DNA of 64,000 bases from Orychophragmus violaceus (lineage: Eukaryota; Streptophyta; Magnoliopsida; Brassicales; Brassicaceae). Made by a program: the position numbers and the translations under genes. The notes beneath the pieces were generated by a model. That model worked only from the letters and a program-made list of their open reading frames with translations, did no database searches and was not told the origin of the DNA. Location: contig CM058234.1 in NCBI GenBank assembly GCA_030180135.1, positions 34,692,766 to 34,756,765 of the forward strand, written 5' to 3'. The first letter of the stretch is position 1, and each line of letters opens with the position of its first letter. Shown here in pieces: positions 53,882-64,000 of this stretch.

Positions 53882-54563
53882 TGTTGGGAATGTCCTGAAA
53901 TCTATTGTACTTACTCTAAGTGAAAGTCGTATTGTCGAGATGAGACAATCATATGACACTGGGCAGTCATAATGCTTTGCTAGAAGCCACTTATGATCAA
54001 TGAGTTTAGAACTCATTGCTAGTGTTATATGATCCTACAAGGTCACACACCTAAGCAAACTGGACATAGTATATGAGGTTGATCATTAATGTAATGATCT
54101 GGTGAATGCATATTTTATATGCATTCAATACCGAGTTTCTGAGGCAGTGTCGATCGACACAATAAGTGTGTCGGTCGACACAGATAGCGAATGACCAGAT
54201 TAACTTCGGTTTAATCATTGGTTAATTCGGTGGTGGTATAAGTCGACATATATAAGATATATGGTCGACCTTTACACAGTTCTAACCTAATTCACAGCCA
54301 CCAGAAAATAAACAGAAACCTCTTGAGAGATCTGATCTCTAAAGGCACTAGCATCCCTCCTGTTCAGTTTGTGTGCGTGTGGATACCAGTAGAGGCACAT
54401 CGTTTGAGGTGCTTCGAGATCTCGATTACTTGCAAACTTTCCGCTGCTAATCAACAGGTAATCTCGAGATCCCATTGATTCGATTATATGAACCCTAGAT
54501 CCTAGACTTGGAATTTAGACTAGGGCTGCCTAATTGGATTAGGAACCGATAGAAATTCCTTCA
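53882..54563 (+). repeat. Copia-E 3' LTR (682 bp)
   Basis: Same length as the 5' LTR with 15 substitutions and no indel. Followed by the target duplication GTCGA. Confidence 0.96.
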
Positions 54564-54568
54564 GTCGA

Positions 54569-55340
54569 GTATGTCAACTTTATGTTCCAAGTCTTGCCAG
54601 AACGTTTGAAATGTGTTCGATATGAACTGATACCGCTCTCGGTGACGATCTCATTAGGGAGTCCATGACGACATACTATGTTCCGCCAGACGAACTATAT
54701 TACATGGACATCTTTAATTTTTTGGTAGGACTCAGCTTCGATCCATTTTGTAAAATAATCGGTCATGACCAGTAAGTGCATGGCCTTTTTCTTTCCCGAT
54801 GCAACCAAGGGTCCCACCATATCCATCCCCCAACACATAAAGGGGTACAGCGAGGAGATCAAAGAGAGTTTCTACGAAGGCTGATGGATTATCGGGGCAT
54901 GCCTTTGGCATTTATCGCACTTTGCCGAGAATATTTCGTACTCGGCCTCTGGAATGACTTCCACAAGATCCTTCATGAGCTTGACTCATCACTATTTGAG
55001 TTTCTTTTCCGCTGAGGCATTTGAGGTATGGTCCAAAGAGACTTTGTTTGAAGAGCTTTTCTTCTTCACGAAATACCTTGGGCTTTGCACTTTAAGTTTT
55101 CTAGCAGCCCACCAGTTGGCAGGGGTCGTGTCGTGGACGATGTACTATGTAATAGGATTTCTCCAATCATTTTCGGGTATCGAACTATGAGGTCAGGTCC
55201 GTGGGGGTTGTTTTTATGGGACCGCACGGGACGTTGTCTACGCAGATGGCCTTCCTAGGATCGATGTCATCGTCCACGTCGATGATGTCAAGTGTGGTTT
55301 CCCTTTCGGGTGTCGTTTCGACATCGATCGGTTGTTTGGA
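54569..55340 (-). pseudogene. Tat integrase, catalytic part
   Basis: Diverged but collinear with gypsy integrase on the minus strand. Segments corresponding to the zinc-binding region and to a TDYFTKWIE-like stretch near 54740-54790 are readable with stops and frameshifts. It joins 47257-47849 across Copia-E. Confidence 0.6.
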
Positions 55341-56254
55341 TCATTTTTCTTTGAGAGATAAATCTTTTATCGCGACATCAATGCTGGGTTTCCCGATCCA
55401 CTCGACTTGTATGATCCTTTTTAGGTTGGGATCGGAGGTCAAGGCTAACGATGCCAAGGCGTCAGCTGACGTGTTCTTCTCTCGAGGGATACGAGTCAGG
55501 TCAAAGAAATCGATATGATCAGCGAGACTGCGAACGACGCGGAGGTAGGCTTCCATCCGTTCGTCTTTGGCTTCATAATCGCCATGGAATTGGCTCGTGA
55601 TCAGTTGAGAGTCGCTAAAGGCATCCACCTCTCGTTCTCCAATCGCTATTGGGAGTCTATGTCCGGATATTAATGCTTCGTACTCTGCTTCGCTATTCGA
55701 TGCAGCAAAGCCGAGTTTGAAGAATTGTTCCAATACTTCTCCCTTGGGAGAAACTAGCTTGACTCCGACTCCAGATCCTTGTTTTGAGGAGGCCCCGTCA
55801 ACGTGAAAAGTCCATCTTTGAGGCGACGATGGCTTGAGTTTAACGGTTGGGAAGAGTTCGATTATAAAATCGGCGAGTACTTGTGCTTTTAAGAAAGTTT
55901 GAGTTCTGAACTCTATATCGTACTCAATTAGTTCGATAGCCCATTTTACCAATCGAACTGACTGGCTGGGACTGTGTAGGATTGTCCTCAAAGATTGAGA
56001 GGTCATTACTATGATCGAGTGAGACTGGAAGTATGGTCGCAACTTTTGAGCTGAGGTTACCAAGGCCAGTGCAAGTATTTCCATTGCAGGATATCTCGTC
56101 TCATCGTCAATAAAAGTTTTGCTAACGTAGTAAACTGGTTTCTGCTTGTTCTGATCTTCGCGAACTAGAAGTCCACTTACTGCCACCGAAGAGACGGCTA
56201 AGTAAAGGTGTAGGGGTTCTCCTTCACTGGCTTTGCAAATATTGGAGGCTCGCT
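55341..56254 (-). CDS. Tat RNase H plus archaeal-type RNase H
   Basis: A 281-residue frame. The N-terminal half is the ordinary gypsy RNase H end (KPVYYVSKTFIDDETRYPAMEILALAL at about 16-42), acting here as a connection domain. The second half is an archaeal-type RNase H: FHVDGASSKQGSGVGV at about 127-142, SNSEAEYEALI at about 163-173, DSQLITSQFHGDYEAKD at about 191-207, REKNTSADALASLA at about 240-253. Two RNase H domains are the diagnostic feature of the Tat lineage. The DG, E, DSQ and NxxAD residues are visible. The frame stays open downstream until Copia-E-side decay. Confidence 0.86.
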
Positions 56255-57118
56255 TAGATAAGTTTTAAGCAGGGCGAACGATTCATCACACCTCTCATCC
56301 CAAACAAATTTTTATTTGCTTTGAGTAGTTTGTAGAAAGGAAGACACTTATCGGTCGACCTCGATATGAAGCGGTCAGTCTTTGGACTTCCCGCGTTGTG
56401 TTCGGGGATGACATTTCCAAAAACGTGGCGATCTGCTTGGGGTTTGCTTTTATTCCCCTTTCCGTTACCAGGTAACCCATGAATTCTCCTGATGGGACAC
56501 CGAAGGTACACTTCGCGGGGTTGAGCTTCATCCCATACTTATTGAGATTGAGGAAGCCTTATTTTAGTTGGGCTATATGGTCTTCGCATTTTGAGTACTT
56601 GACCAACATATCATCGATGTAAAACTCCATGGTTTTACCCAACAGTTCGGCGAACATTTTTTGACTAGGAGTTGGTATGTAGCTCCCGCATTCTTGAGGC
56701 CAAAGGGCGTCATTGTGTAGCAGTAGGTGCCTCGATCTGTTATGAACGAGGTCTTTTCGTGATCTTATGGGTTCATCAATATTTGATTATATCCCGAGAA
56801 TGCATCCATGAAGGACATGAGCTGATGTCAGGATGTGGCTTCTACTAGTCGATCAATGTGCGGGAGTAGGAAGCTGTCCTTTGGATATGCTTTGTTGAGT
56901 TCCGTGAAATCTACACATTTTCTCCACTTCCCATTCTTTTTCTTCATTACCACCAGGTTGGCAAGCCGGTCAGGGTATTTTACTTCCCTGGTCAACCTTA
57001 TTTTCAGTACCCGATCGACTTCATCATTAGAGGCTTGAGCTCGCTCTGGGCCAAGCTTGCGACGTTTTTGTCTGACTGGTTTGTCGGTCGGGTCGACATT
57101 TAGCTCATGGATTGGCAC
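56255..57118 (-). pseudogene. Tat reverse transcriptase
   Basis: Gypsy reverse transcriptase in three frames. 57118-56828 has LNVDPTDKPVRQKRR and VVMKKKNGKWRKCVDFTELNKAYPKDSF. YIDD lies at 56621-56610 within MEFYIDDMLVKYSK. 56531-56295 has KLNPAKCTFGVPSGEFMGYLV. The catalytic YXDD is intact, but frameshifts near 56810, 56580 and 56290 break the frame. Confidence 0.88.
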
Positions 57119-57970
57119 ATCGATATTGATTCCTCATGTCAGTCGAGGACCATGCGAATTATTCCATATTATGTTTGAGGAACAATATCAGTTCGTCTCT
57201 TATAGAGTTAGGAAGGTCGGCTCCAAAACCGACGCATTTTTCAAGATGGTTGTCGTCTATGTAAATTTGCGTCGTGAGGTCTTTTGGGGGACCTCGCTGA
57301 CTGGGGTCATTTGACCTTTTAGTTTTCATTTCGGCGATCTCCTCATGTTTCTTTAATTGCAATGTCGGGTATCTTTTGATCTGTTTATACCCGGTCATGT
57401 AGCAACTTCTGGATAATTTTTGACTACCGTACACGGTTTTTACTCTTTTGGGAGTTGGGAATTTGACACACTGATGGTACGTCGAAGGTACAGTCTTCAA
57501 GTCGTAAATCCATGGTCGTCCTAAGATCGCATTGTATGTGGCATGACGATCTAAGACGACTATTCCGTCATTCTTCGAACCCCACCAGCGATGACTGGTG
57601 TAAAGACAAAGCCTAATGAGTATGTCGTTTCTCCGGCAAATCCTACTAGCGGAGTTCGTTCTTCGACTATTTCTGAATCATCAAACTCCATTTTTTGAAT
57701 GCGTTATAAAATAGAAGATCGACGGAACTTCCCATATCGATCATTATCCTAGAGAATTCGACATCTCCAACGACTAGGCAGACAAGCAGGGCATCATCAT
57801 GCGTTTATCGAGTTCGAGTGTCTCGCTTTCACGCAATATGATCTTGTGATCGGGGCCTTGTATGGGAGTCTTTTCTCGCCTATCGGTCTCGACTTATCTT
57901 TGATGAGATTTTATCGAGTTAACCGAGTTTCGGCACAGTTTAGAGCCTCCGAATATGAAGTCGATTCGTT
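57119..57970 (-). pseudogene. Tat protease region
   Basis: The C-terminal end of the protease is clear near 57540-57420: NAILGRPWIYDLKTVPSTYHQ and VKFPTPKRVKTVYGSQ, typical of Tat/Ogre protease. The active-site region near 57750 is diverged and not confidently located. Just upstream is a homopolymer of 13 C (58000-58012). Confidence 0.7.
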
Positions 57971-58193
57971 TTGAGGGTATAACCCGTACACCCTCCCCTC
58001 CCCCCCCCCCCCAACAATGGGGAAGATAACCACGTGTGAAGAGGATTATCCTCGGAGAGGGAGGTGGCGTATAAACTGACCCTTCTGGGACGCCGCATAT
58101 GCATAGTTCGCCGAGGATTACCTCAACACTTTTTCGGGAACCTTGAGGTGTAGCCTCGGGAGTTCCCTCCTCTTTGGATCGTTCTATCTTATT

Positions 58194-60727
58194 TTAAGAT
58201 TTTTTTTTTGGAGTTTGACCCTTTGGTCGACTTAGGTTCCTTATTCTCAAGAGGTTTAATCTCCTCAACTTCGGATTCATGCGTTTGCTCGGACTCTCGC
58301 TTCTTTGCTTCGAGTTTAGCTTGAGTTTAACACTCTTCTGTCGAGTGACCTCTTTTCTTATGATGTTCACAGTACTTGTCTTTGTCATACTCGAACTTAC
58401 GCGAGCCCTTCAGGCTTCCAACTGTATTGAGGGTTCCAGATTTATGGGAATCCTTTTTAGCGCTTGAATTCTGCGAACTCACTTGATTCTTTTCTTTTTG
58501 ATTATTTTTCCCTGAGGGATGTAGTTTCATCTTCGAGGCGAGGGAAACCCAAAGAGCGATGTAAAGAATCGTCAAGAGTTTGTGGTTCGCTGACCGTTAT
58601 TTTCTCGCGGAACTTGGTTGAATACCACAGTATGCACCTTAATGCCTATATGGCCACTTCGTCGTTTGGGTTCGCGATTTTGGATTTGACTTCCTTGAAT
58701 CGATCGATATACAGACGAAGTGTTTCATCAAGTCGTTGATATACAACGAACAAAACCGCCTCAAGAGTTTTGACTTCGCTGTAAATAGAGAACTGCTTGA
58801 GGAAAGCCGTCATGAACTGGGAAAAATTGTCGATAGATGATAGGTTCAGGTTTTAATCCTATTCTACTGCAAGTGCACAGTTAATGCAATTATAGTATAA
58901 GAGGTATCGAATCCCACAGAGACTCTCAGTCACACGATAGATTATAAGTATTTCGAATTTAGCTAAGTGAAACAGATTGTAAGCAGTAAACAAAATAGCA
59001 AGTAAACAGATCAAGCGAGGTGGATGTAAGCAATCAGACGAAGGCGTTAGGTTTCGGGAATTTCTCAGGATATCAGGAAATCAGATTAACAACAATCAAG
59101 ATTCAATCTATAGCGTTCTTGAACTAGAATCACAAGAGTATAACTAACCAACTTTCGCTGTGATAATTATCTATATCTAACAACCTAGCAGACCAACTTT
59201 CGTTGTGAATCCTAGAGTTCTAGACATGCATTAATTCCAAGTTCGTTTGTTCACAACATCTCTAAACCAAATTTCTTTGCGAATAGATAAGTTGCTCACC
59301 TAAATCCTTTCTAGTTAATTAACCAACCGTCGTTGTGTAAATCAACCTAATATCATTAATCTAAGTGGCCAGTTCAGATTAAGCATTAAGAGCAATTTAG
59401 ATGAAGAACTAGATGATGAATCTAAATCAATTAGTTAATCTAACATTCCTTCAAATCCCTAATGAGAATCCCTAACCTAACAAGAAATCTACTCAGACAT
59501 AGCAATCATGACAGAAAACATAGTCAAAATAGATATCATAGAATAATCAAAGGAATAAGAACAGGGGTTCGAAATCTTCTTTCTTTCGAGTATCTGATCA
59601 GCCCCTAATCTCCTAATCTCTCGAACAAAACTAGAATCAAACTTAGAATAAAACTTAGCCTAAACAGTGGCTGTAAAACCTAATAATATGCTAAAACACG
59701 ATTTGGGTCACTTTGTAATTATGATAAGCTTCTGGGTCAAGTTGAAAATCTTCATTAATCTGCCAAATCCTCTGGTCCGCGAACTGTGTCGATCGACACC
59801 AACATCAGATATCGGCAGTGACTTCTTCTTCTCGGGAAAATGCTCTAAAATACTCCAGAATGTGCCATAATGTCCAAGTAAACTCCAAATGTGGTAAAAC
59901 CTGTAAAGTACCTGAAAGGACTCGATAAACACTGTAAATGACTCTAAAAAACCCTTATATCATGGCTTAAAACAGGTAAAAACCATGATATATCAATAGA
60001 TGTTTCCTCCAGTCTGGCAAACCATTCTAAGGCTGAGCCTGAAAATTTTTAGCGAAGAGTATGCAGAAGACGGGTTCTCTCTCTTCGTCTGTCAGATATA
60101 CTCTAGACATTGGTAGTCTAAATGCTATTTAGTTTTCTTAATTTCTCGCAACCTTTCGAAGGCAATCCGGTCGGTAAACGGCGTTTGGCGCGTTTCCTCA
60201 ATTACTCGATCGATGTCGGGTACCGCGATGGTTGCCATGTGGATACACAAACTCAGACTCATAAATTGGGCATTAGCCTATTCAATATATTGCATGAGCA
60301 TACAGTGTTCATCCGTTACTAATGGAGCGAACTGCGTATGTGGTTGGACCGCTGATTGATGCCCAAGATGTATTTGATAGTTCGGACCATCGGCCGTTGT
60401 CGATCTGGGCAATTCAGCTCGAGGTAATGGGAACAGAGTCGAGTTTGACTCGATAGGGGGCCTTGATCTCGAGGTAAAGGCAAAACCGCCTAGCCACCTA
60501 GGCCTGTTCTCACCGTTCGATGGTAGAGGTGGTGGGCCAGGAGCCGTTTGTTCCATAGATCCCATCAAGTTCGAGGTTAGTGAACTCAAACTGAAAGGGA
60601 TAGGGGTTGCAGTCGAAGTCATTATGGGAGAAAAACCGGTATTCGACATTACGGCGTTGTACCTAGAGATCTCTGGCGGCGATGCAACCTGAGAGAAATC
60701 TAGGCGAGTTCGCGGCACATGGCTCAA
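58194..60727 (-). pseudogene. Tat gag, split by a solo LTR
   Basis: Read right to left: a Pro/Ser-rich N-terminal segment (60727-60278), the retrotransposon gag domain on both sides of the solo LTR (about 60220-60001 and 58837-58600, the latter reading FLKQFSIYSEVKTLEAVLFV and LRLYIDRFKEVKSKIANPND), then a zinc finger KYCEHHKKRGHSTEEC near 58375-58328, and a Lys/Glu-rich tail. Stops and frameshifts throughout. Confidence 0.78.
58838..59995 (-). repeat. Athila-type solo LTR
   Basis: 1158 bp, related throughout to the Athila LTR at 24468-25646, including the repeated CCAACTTTCGTTGTGAAT words. Ends TGATAGG and TATATCA. The target duplication is ATAGA (58833-58837 and 59996-60000). One palindrome remains at about 59790, where the full Athila LTRs have a pair. 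Confidence 0.93.
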
Positions 60728-61330
60728 ATGAGGTATCCTATCGCCTAGGGGTCAATCCCGATGGTTCACACTGGTGAGTTCCTCGAGACGAGCGTTTACC
60801 GTCGCTCTTTCTCAGCGAGCTGAATAGCCAGAGTGCGACTAGCGATCTCTTGAGTTTGGACGTTGGCCTCGTTACTTCGCGTTCGGTTCACCAGAAAGTT
60901 GAGAATCGAACGGATTTCAGCCAAGTCATCTGGGTTTCGCCTCGAGACACCAAAGGCCTGAGGCGAATTGGATCGTTCAGTTTCAGATCCGCTTCCAAGT
61001 GTTGGAATTTTATCAGATCTGGTCTAAACCGAGTTCCTACATGGTTCATTGACCCCTAACAAAGTGGTTGTCGGGATTGGACTCGTCGTCGTCTTTTGAA
61101 CGACGGTGCCAGTTGGAGCTGACGCCGAAGGGTTTAGGACTGGGTTCACTCCTGCGTTGTCAGTCTGACCCATGGTACTGCTCACTCCGGCGGTGTTTTG
61201 TGGAACGACGCCGATCACTTGATCGCGATAGCCCGGAGGAGGACTAATATCAGTTTTGGTTGGAGTAGGATTCCTCTCGATCTATCGAATCTTGTATCTG
61301 ATTCTTGTGACATAAATATCTATGGTTGTC
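60728..61330 (-). other. Tat 5' UTR and N-terminal gag leader
   Basis: Short Thr/Pro-rich minus frame at 61218-61024, possibly the start of gag. Otherwise no confident coding sequence. Confidence 0.5.
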
Positions 61331-61347
61331 TCCCATAGATAGCGTCA
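61331..61347 (-). promoter_or_regulatory. Tat primer-binding site, diverged
   Basis: Minus strand reads TGACGCTATCTATGGGA, resembling the TGGCGCC(A/G)TCTGTGGGA site of many plant gypsy elements, a few bases from the LTR. Confidence 0.65.
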
Positions 61348-61351
61348 AATG

Positions 61352-61809
61352 TGAGTTCAGAGATTTCACACCAAGGATTTATATTGTAATGTGGATTTGA
61401 GACTTTAGGAAAATATATTTAGATTTTTGTTAATCAAGGATGTTGTAAAGATTGAATGCTGAGATAGAACTTATACAAAGCACAGGTCGAATGTATACAA
61501 ATGAGATCGAACTATTCAGTTGAAGTGTAAAGCTAGGATTTTTTTCCGTCTATCTCCTTTGAGTGAATCCTTCTTCTTTTATAGCCTTGATCTCTCCTCG
61601 TCTGTCGCGATCTTCTCGCTTGCACTATCCTCGACGTCCCGAGATTCTCGAAAGTTGTTACAATGGTTGATGACTCGTTCACCGCCGAACTCGAACTTAG
61701 GTAGATGTAAATGACAGATCATCACTTAGAAGTTGTTACAACGGTTTTGGTGTTGGATTTCTTACATGTAAATGGGCCGGATTTCTAGGTGCGAGATCCA
61801 ACACCAACA
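61352..61809 (-). repeat. Tat 5' LTR
   Basis: Aligns with 35677-36175. TATA on the minus strand near 61576-61585 (GCTATAAAAG). The outer end is taken as CCAACA at 61809. Confidence 0.85.
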
Positions 61810-62782
61810 CCGAGCAGGTAAGAAGGCTGTGAATGCGGTGATTGAGGAGGGAAAAGCCGGCAATGAAGGACATGCCTATGGAAACAAATCTTTCACTTAA
61901 TTGGTAAATGCGGTTGATGAGGGCATCAAGCCATCATCAACCAAGGAGCATGGAGAAAGCCACAACCAAGTCAGAACAACCACTGTCCAAGCTACACTCT
62001 AAGCTGCTCAACAAAACCAATTGGATCCATTTATGGAAAGAACCATAACCAAGCGATTCAGATATTTGAAACATCAACAATGGAGACCAGGAGCGTTCAT
62101 TAAACCATCTGAAGCTTCAATAAACAACATTTCATGCACCAGCAAGCCAAGGATCAACAAAGTTCACTATGTCCACAACTTGCCATATTTGGAAGCATTC
62201 ACATTCGGAAGATCAATTCAGCACCAAACCTTTTCCTATCAATGCTGCAACGTTTTGGGATAGTTTTCATCAAGTCTAGACGTCCTAAGCTGCTCCAGAC
62301 CACACCAGAACATACGCAATCCTTTGAAGACTTACTTACCCTTTTTGGAGCCAAAAGAGATACAAAGCCAACAACTCTATTCCAAAGAAGGAATCTACGA
62401 ATTCTTTGGCTTTCAAGATGTTCCAGAGATCCTAACTTATCCCTTAAAACCATCCAGATACAAAGAAAAACATCACAGCCTTGAAACCTTACCATATTCC
62501 GCCTAACGGCTAGTTTTTGCTTAACTTGCGATTTTTTCTTAGTTTGGGTCAATATGACCGTTTGTAAAGATACTATAAAGGCCTAGTTTAGCTTATTTTA
62601 TTATTCACATTTCAATCAATCAAGGATAAAAAAATAATTTCGTTTCGAGTGTTCTTTGGGTTTTGTGTTCATTAGATTCAATTGAGTTAGTTGTTCATCC
62701 ACACCTTCCATCAATAAAATTCATCAGAGAGAGCTACACAGCCAGCTGATCAATCTCTATCACTATCTGTGCTTGCTTCATC
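61810..62782. other. Flank of the Tat element, then a probable LTR of another element
   Basis: The start (GAGCAGGTAAGAAGGCTGTG...) could be read as AGKKAVNAVIEEGKAGNEG and may continue the gene broken at 35676; this is unproven. From an undetermined point it becomes an LTR: a TATA-like CTATAAAG near 62573 and an end CTTCA near 62780, just before a primer-binding site. The LTR start was not found. Overlapping frames on both strands (62021-62552) are not recognised. Confidence 0.5.
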
Positions 62783-62794
62783 TGGTATCAGAGC
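62783..62794 (+). promoter_or_regulatory. Primer-binding site of a right-edge LTR element
   Basis: TGGTATCAGAGC on the plus strand, two bases after ...GCTTCA. Confidence 0.85.
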
Positions 62795-64000
62795 CGAAAG
62801 GCTCCTAACATGTGTTATCTATCCATTAATCTTTTGTTTTCATTGTGGTAAATTCATAGTTTCATTCATCTAGCTATGTTTCTTTGCCTCCTAAACTGAA
62901 AAACTATAAAAATCGCTTGTTTACTTGCTTGCATCCATTCTGATTATTTAGATTTCTTAGCTATTTGTTTGTTTCATTGCATCTCATATTGAAAAAATCA
63001 TAAAAATCATTCTGCTTTTCTGTTCTGATTAGTCTGTCATCATAGTTCATCATTTTGATTCATTGCATACTTATGAGAAAAGCCATAAAATCATTTTTGT
63101 TTTGCATTCATTCACTAGTTAATTCTGTTTATCATCATATTTGCACCTAGATTGTTACTGTGTTTTAAGTTTATTATCAAAAACAAAATAAAAATCGGTT
63201 ATTTGAATCCCATATCATTTGTCTTGCATTATTTTCAGTTTTTTCTGTGTTCCTGCTGTCTAAATTCGAAAACCAAAAGAAAGAAGAAGTTTTCTTGTCT
63301 TTGACTTGATTTCCCATTGTTTTAAGACAAAAAGTGTTGTTCCTTTTGAGTTTTATTTCAATTCGAATTTTGAATCCAGCAAAAGGCTCCTTTCCACATT
63401 TTTACAAGTCATACAATCTTGTTTCCTGTTTTTTGAAAAGCCATAAACCGGGTTTCCTAAAATCGATTTTTTGGGTTGCCTAAACCAAATTTAAAACCGT
63501 GACCAAACCACCAAGTTCTGATTGATTTAACAAACGTTTTGAGCATTGGCACATTCAATAAAACGTGCATTGACATATTAACTTGGTTTAATTGCACTAC
63601 TTGTTCTGAGCTTAAGTTACATAATTTCAAAACATATTGATACCCTATCATCACTTTGAGTTTATTGTTTCAGGTACTGAATCAGAAAACATGGAAAATG
63701 AAGATGAAGCAATTGTCTACACAACCATAGAGATTGATTGGGGAGATGAAGAGCACTCATGAAATGGAGAAGAAGAGTTCTCAGAAGCATCTTGGACATA
63801 AGAAGTAGCATCAAAAGCTAGCTTTTATACATATGCTGAGCATGACCAGGAAAGATCTGAGCTTTAAGATGAAGTACCATGTGAGTCAAGGCATGAGGAA
63901 GCATGGGAGGATCAATCTGACCTTGAAGATCCTTATGGAGCAGAACCGGACTGCCAAGAAGAAGAAGAGCAACAAGAGTTTGACTGTTGGGATGGTGAAG
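62795..64000 (+). mobile_element. 5' interior of the right-edge LTR element, type uncertain
   Basis: An AT-rich leader to about 63680, ending TTGTTTCAG|GTACTGAATC, then ATGGAAAATGAAGATGAAGC at 63691. The frame stops at a TGA near 63760. Beyond it, acidic sequence (HEEAWEDQSDLEDPYG, CQEEEEQQEFDCW) continues with further stops to the edge. It is probably a broken gag with an acidic N terminus; the lineage is not assigned. Confidence 0.5.

Larger units (their letters stand above)
47850..54563 (+). mobile_element. Copia-E: complete but defective copia element, plus strand (6.7 kb)
   Basis: LTRs 47850-48531 and 53882-54563 (682 bp each, 15 differences by hand count, about 2.2%), target duplication GTCGA (47845-47849 and 54564-54568), primer-binding site 48533-48544, polypurine tract 53871-53881. 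gag is open; pol is broken, carries two palindrome-bearing inserts and lacks part of reverse transcriptase. Confidence 0.96.
35677..61809 (-). mobile_element. Tat-lineage Ty3/gypsy element (about 11.3 kb without its three guests)
   Basis: 3' LTR 35677-36175, polypurine tract, antisense ORF region, 3' tandem repeats, integrase (split by Copia-E), dual RNase H, reverse transcriptase, protease, gag (split by a solo LTR), 5' UTR, primer-binding site about 61331-61347 and 5' LTR 61352-61809. Removing Copia-D, Copia-E and the solo LTR leaves about 11.3 kb, within the usual Tat size. No matching target duplication was found (left flank tagaa, right flank ccgag), so one end may be rearranged or the duplication has decayed. 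Confidence 0.88.

Noticed and set aside
57988..58012. C-rich run near 58000 as a regulatory tract
   Set aside because: A simple homopolymer in decayed Tat protease/gag sequence, with no other support.
62021..62552. Frames of 80-117 residues on both strands
   Set aside because: No recognised domain, mutually overlapping, and lying in a probable LTR.

Overview
The window is plant nuclear DNA made almost entirely of nested LTR retrotransposons. The retroelement types (Ty1/copia, Athila, Tat with archaeal-type RNase H, and a chromovirus-like element), the plant initiator-Met and Asp tRNA primer-binding sites, a MULE transposase, a DUF1985 (Ulp1-associated) gene fragment and an At4g04775-like GRF zinc-finger gene together suggest a Brassicaceae species and probably a pericentromeric region. 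The species cannot be named from the sequence. The only gene that looks intact is a 120-residue GRF zinc-finger gene at 29933-30350.

Layout. (1) 1-29162 is a stack of elements inside a chromovirus-like, largely non-coding element on the + strand, called LARD here. Its 5' LTR is interrupted by Copia-B (minus strand, 5767-10348), and Copia-B is interrupted by Copia-A (minus strand, 1-5766, running off the left edge). The LARD interior also holds a solo LTR of the Copia-B family (11816-12467) and a deleted Athila element (12916-25646, TSD ATAGC). Copia-C (14060-21170, TSD ATACC) sits inside one LTR of that Athila. The LARD 3' LTR (26828-29162) contains a 20-21-bp minisatellite. (2) 29163-35676 is a MULE neighbourhood: a GRF gene and a broken transposase on the minus strand, divergent from a broken DUF1985 gene on the plus strand. 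(3) 35677-61809 is one Tat element on the minus strand, about 11.3 kb once its guests are removed. It carries an antisense ORF and 3' tandem repeats. Its guests are Copia-D (36296-43261, TSD GATGG), Copia-E (plus strand, 47850-54563, TSD GTCGA) and an Athila-type solo LTR (58838-59995, TSD ATAGA). (4) 61810-64000 is flanking DNA followed by the 5' end of another retroelement, with a primer-binding site at 62783.

Most striking signal. The 16-bp palindrome TGTGTCGATCGACACA and close variants occur about 60 times. They are confined to Copia-C, -D and -E and the Athila family, and are absent from Copia-A and -B, the LARD, the Tat and the MULE. They come mostly in pairs. In 34 adjacent pairs measured by hand the centre-to-centre distance was exactly 21 bp in 23 and 20-23 bp in 32; the other two were 31 bp. 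Spacer sequences differ. Pairs lie 75-120 bp upstream of the LTR TATA boxes and form arrays with a 68-75-bp period in the copia leaders. This looks like a helically phased protein-binding module shared by unrelated retrotransposon lineages.

A second shared signal lies just upstream of gag in all five copia elements: a 10-bp-stem hairpin, with a two-pair covariation in Copia-B, followed by a branch-point-like and TTTCAG acceptor-like sequence that abuts the gag ATG. Copia-C and -D also share one inherited reverse-transcriptase deletion yet have LTRs that differ by only about 1%, so they appear to be a defective lineage mobilised in trans.
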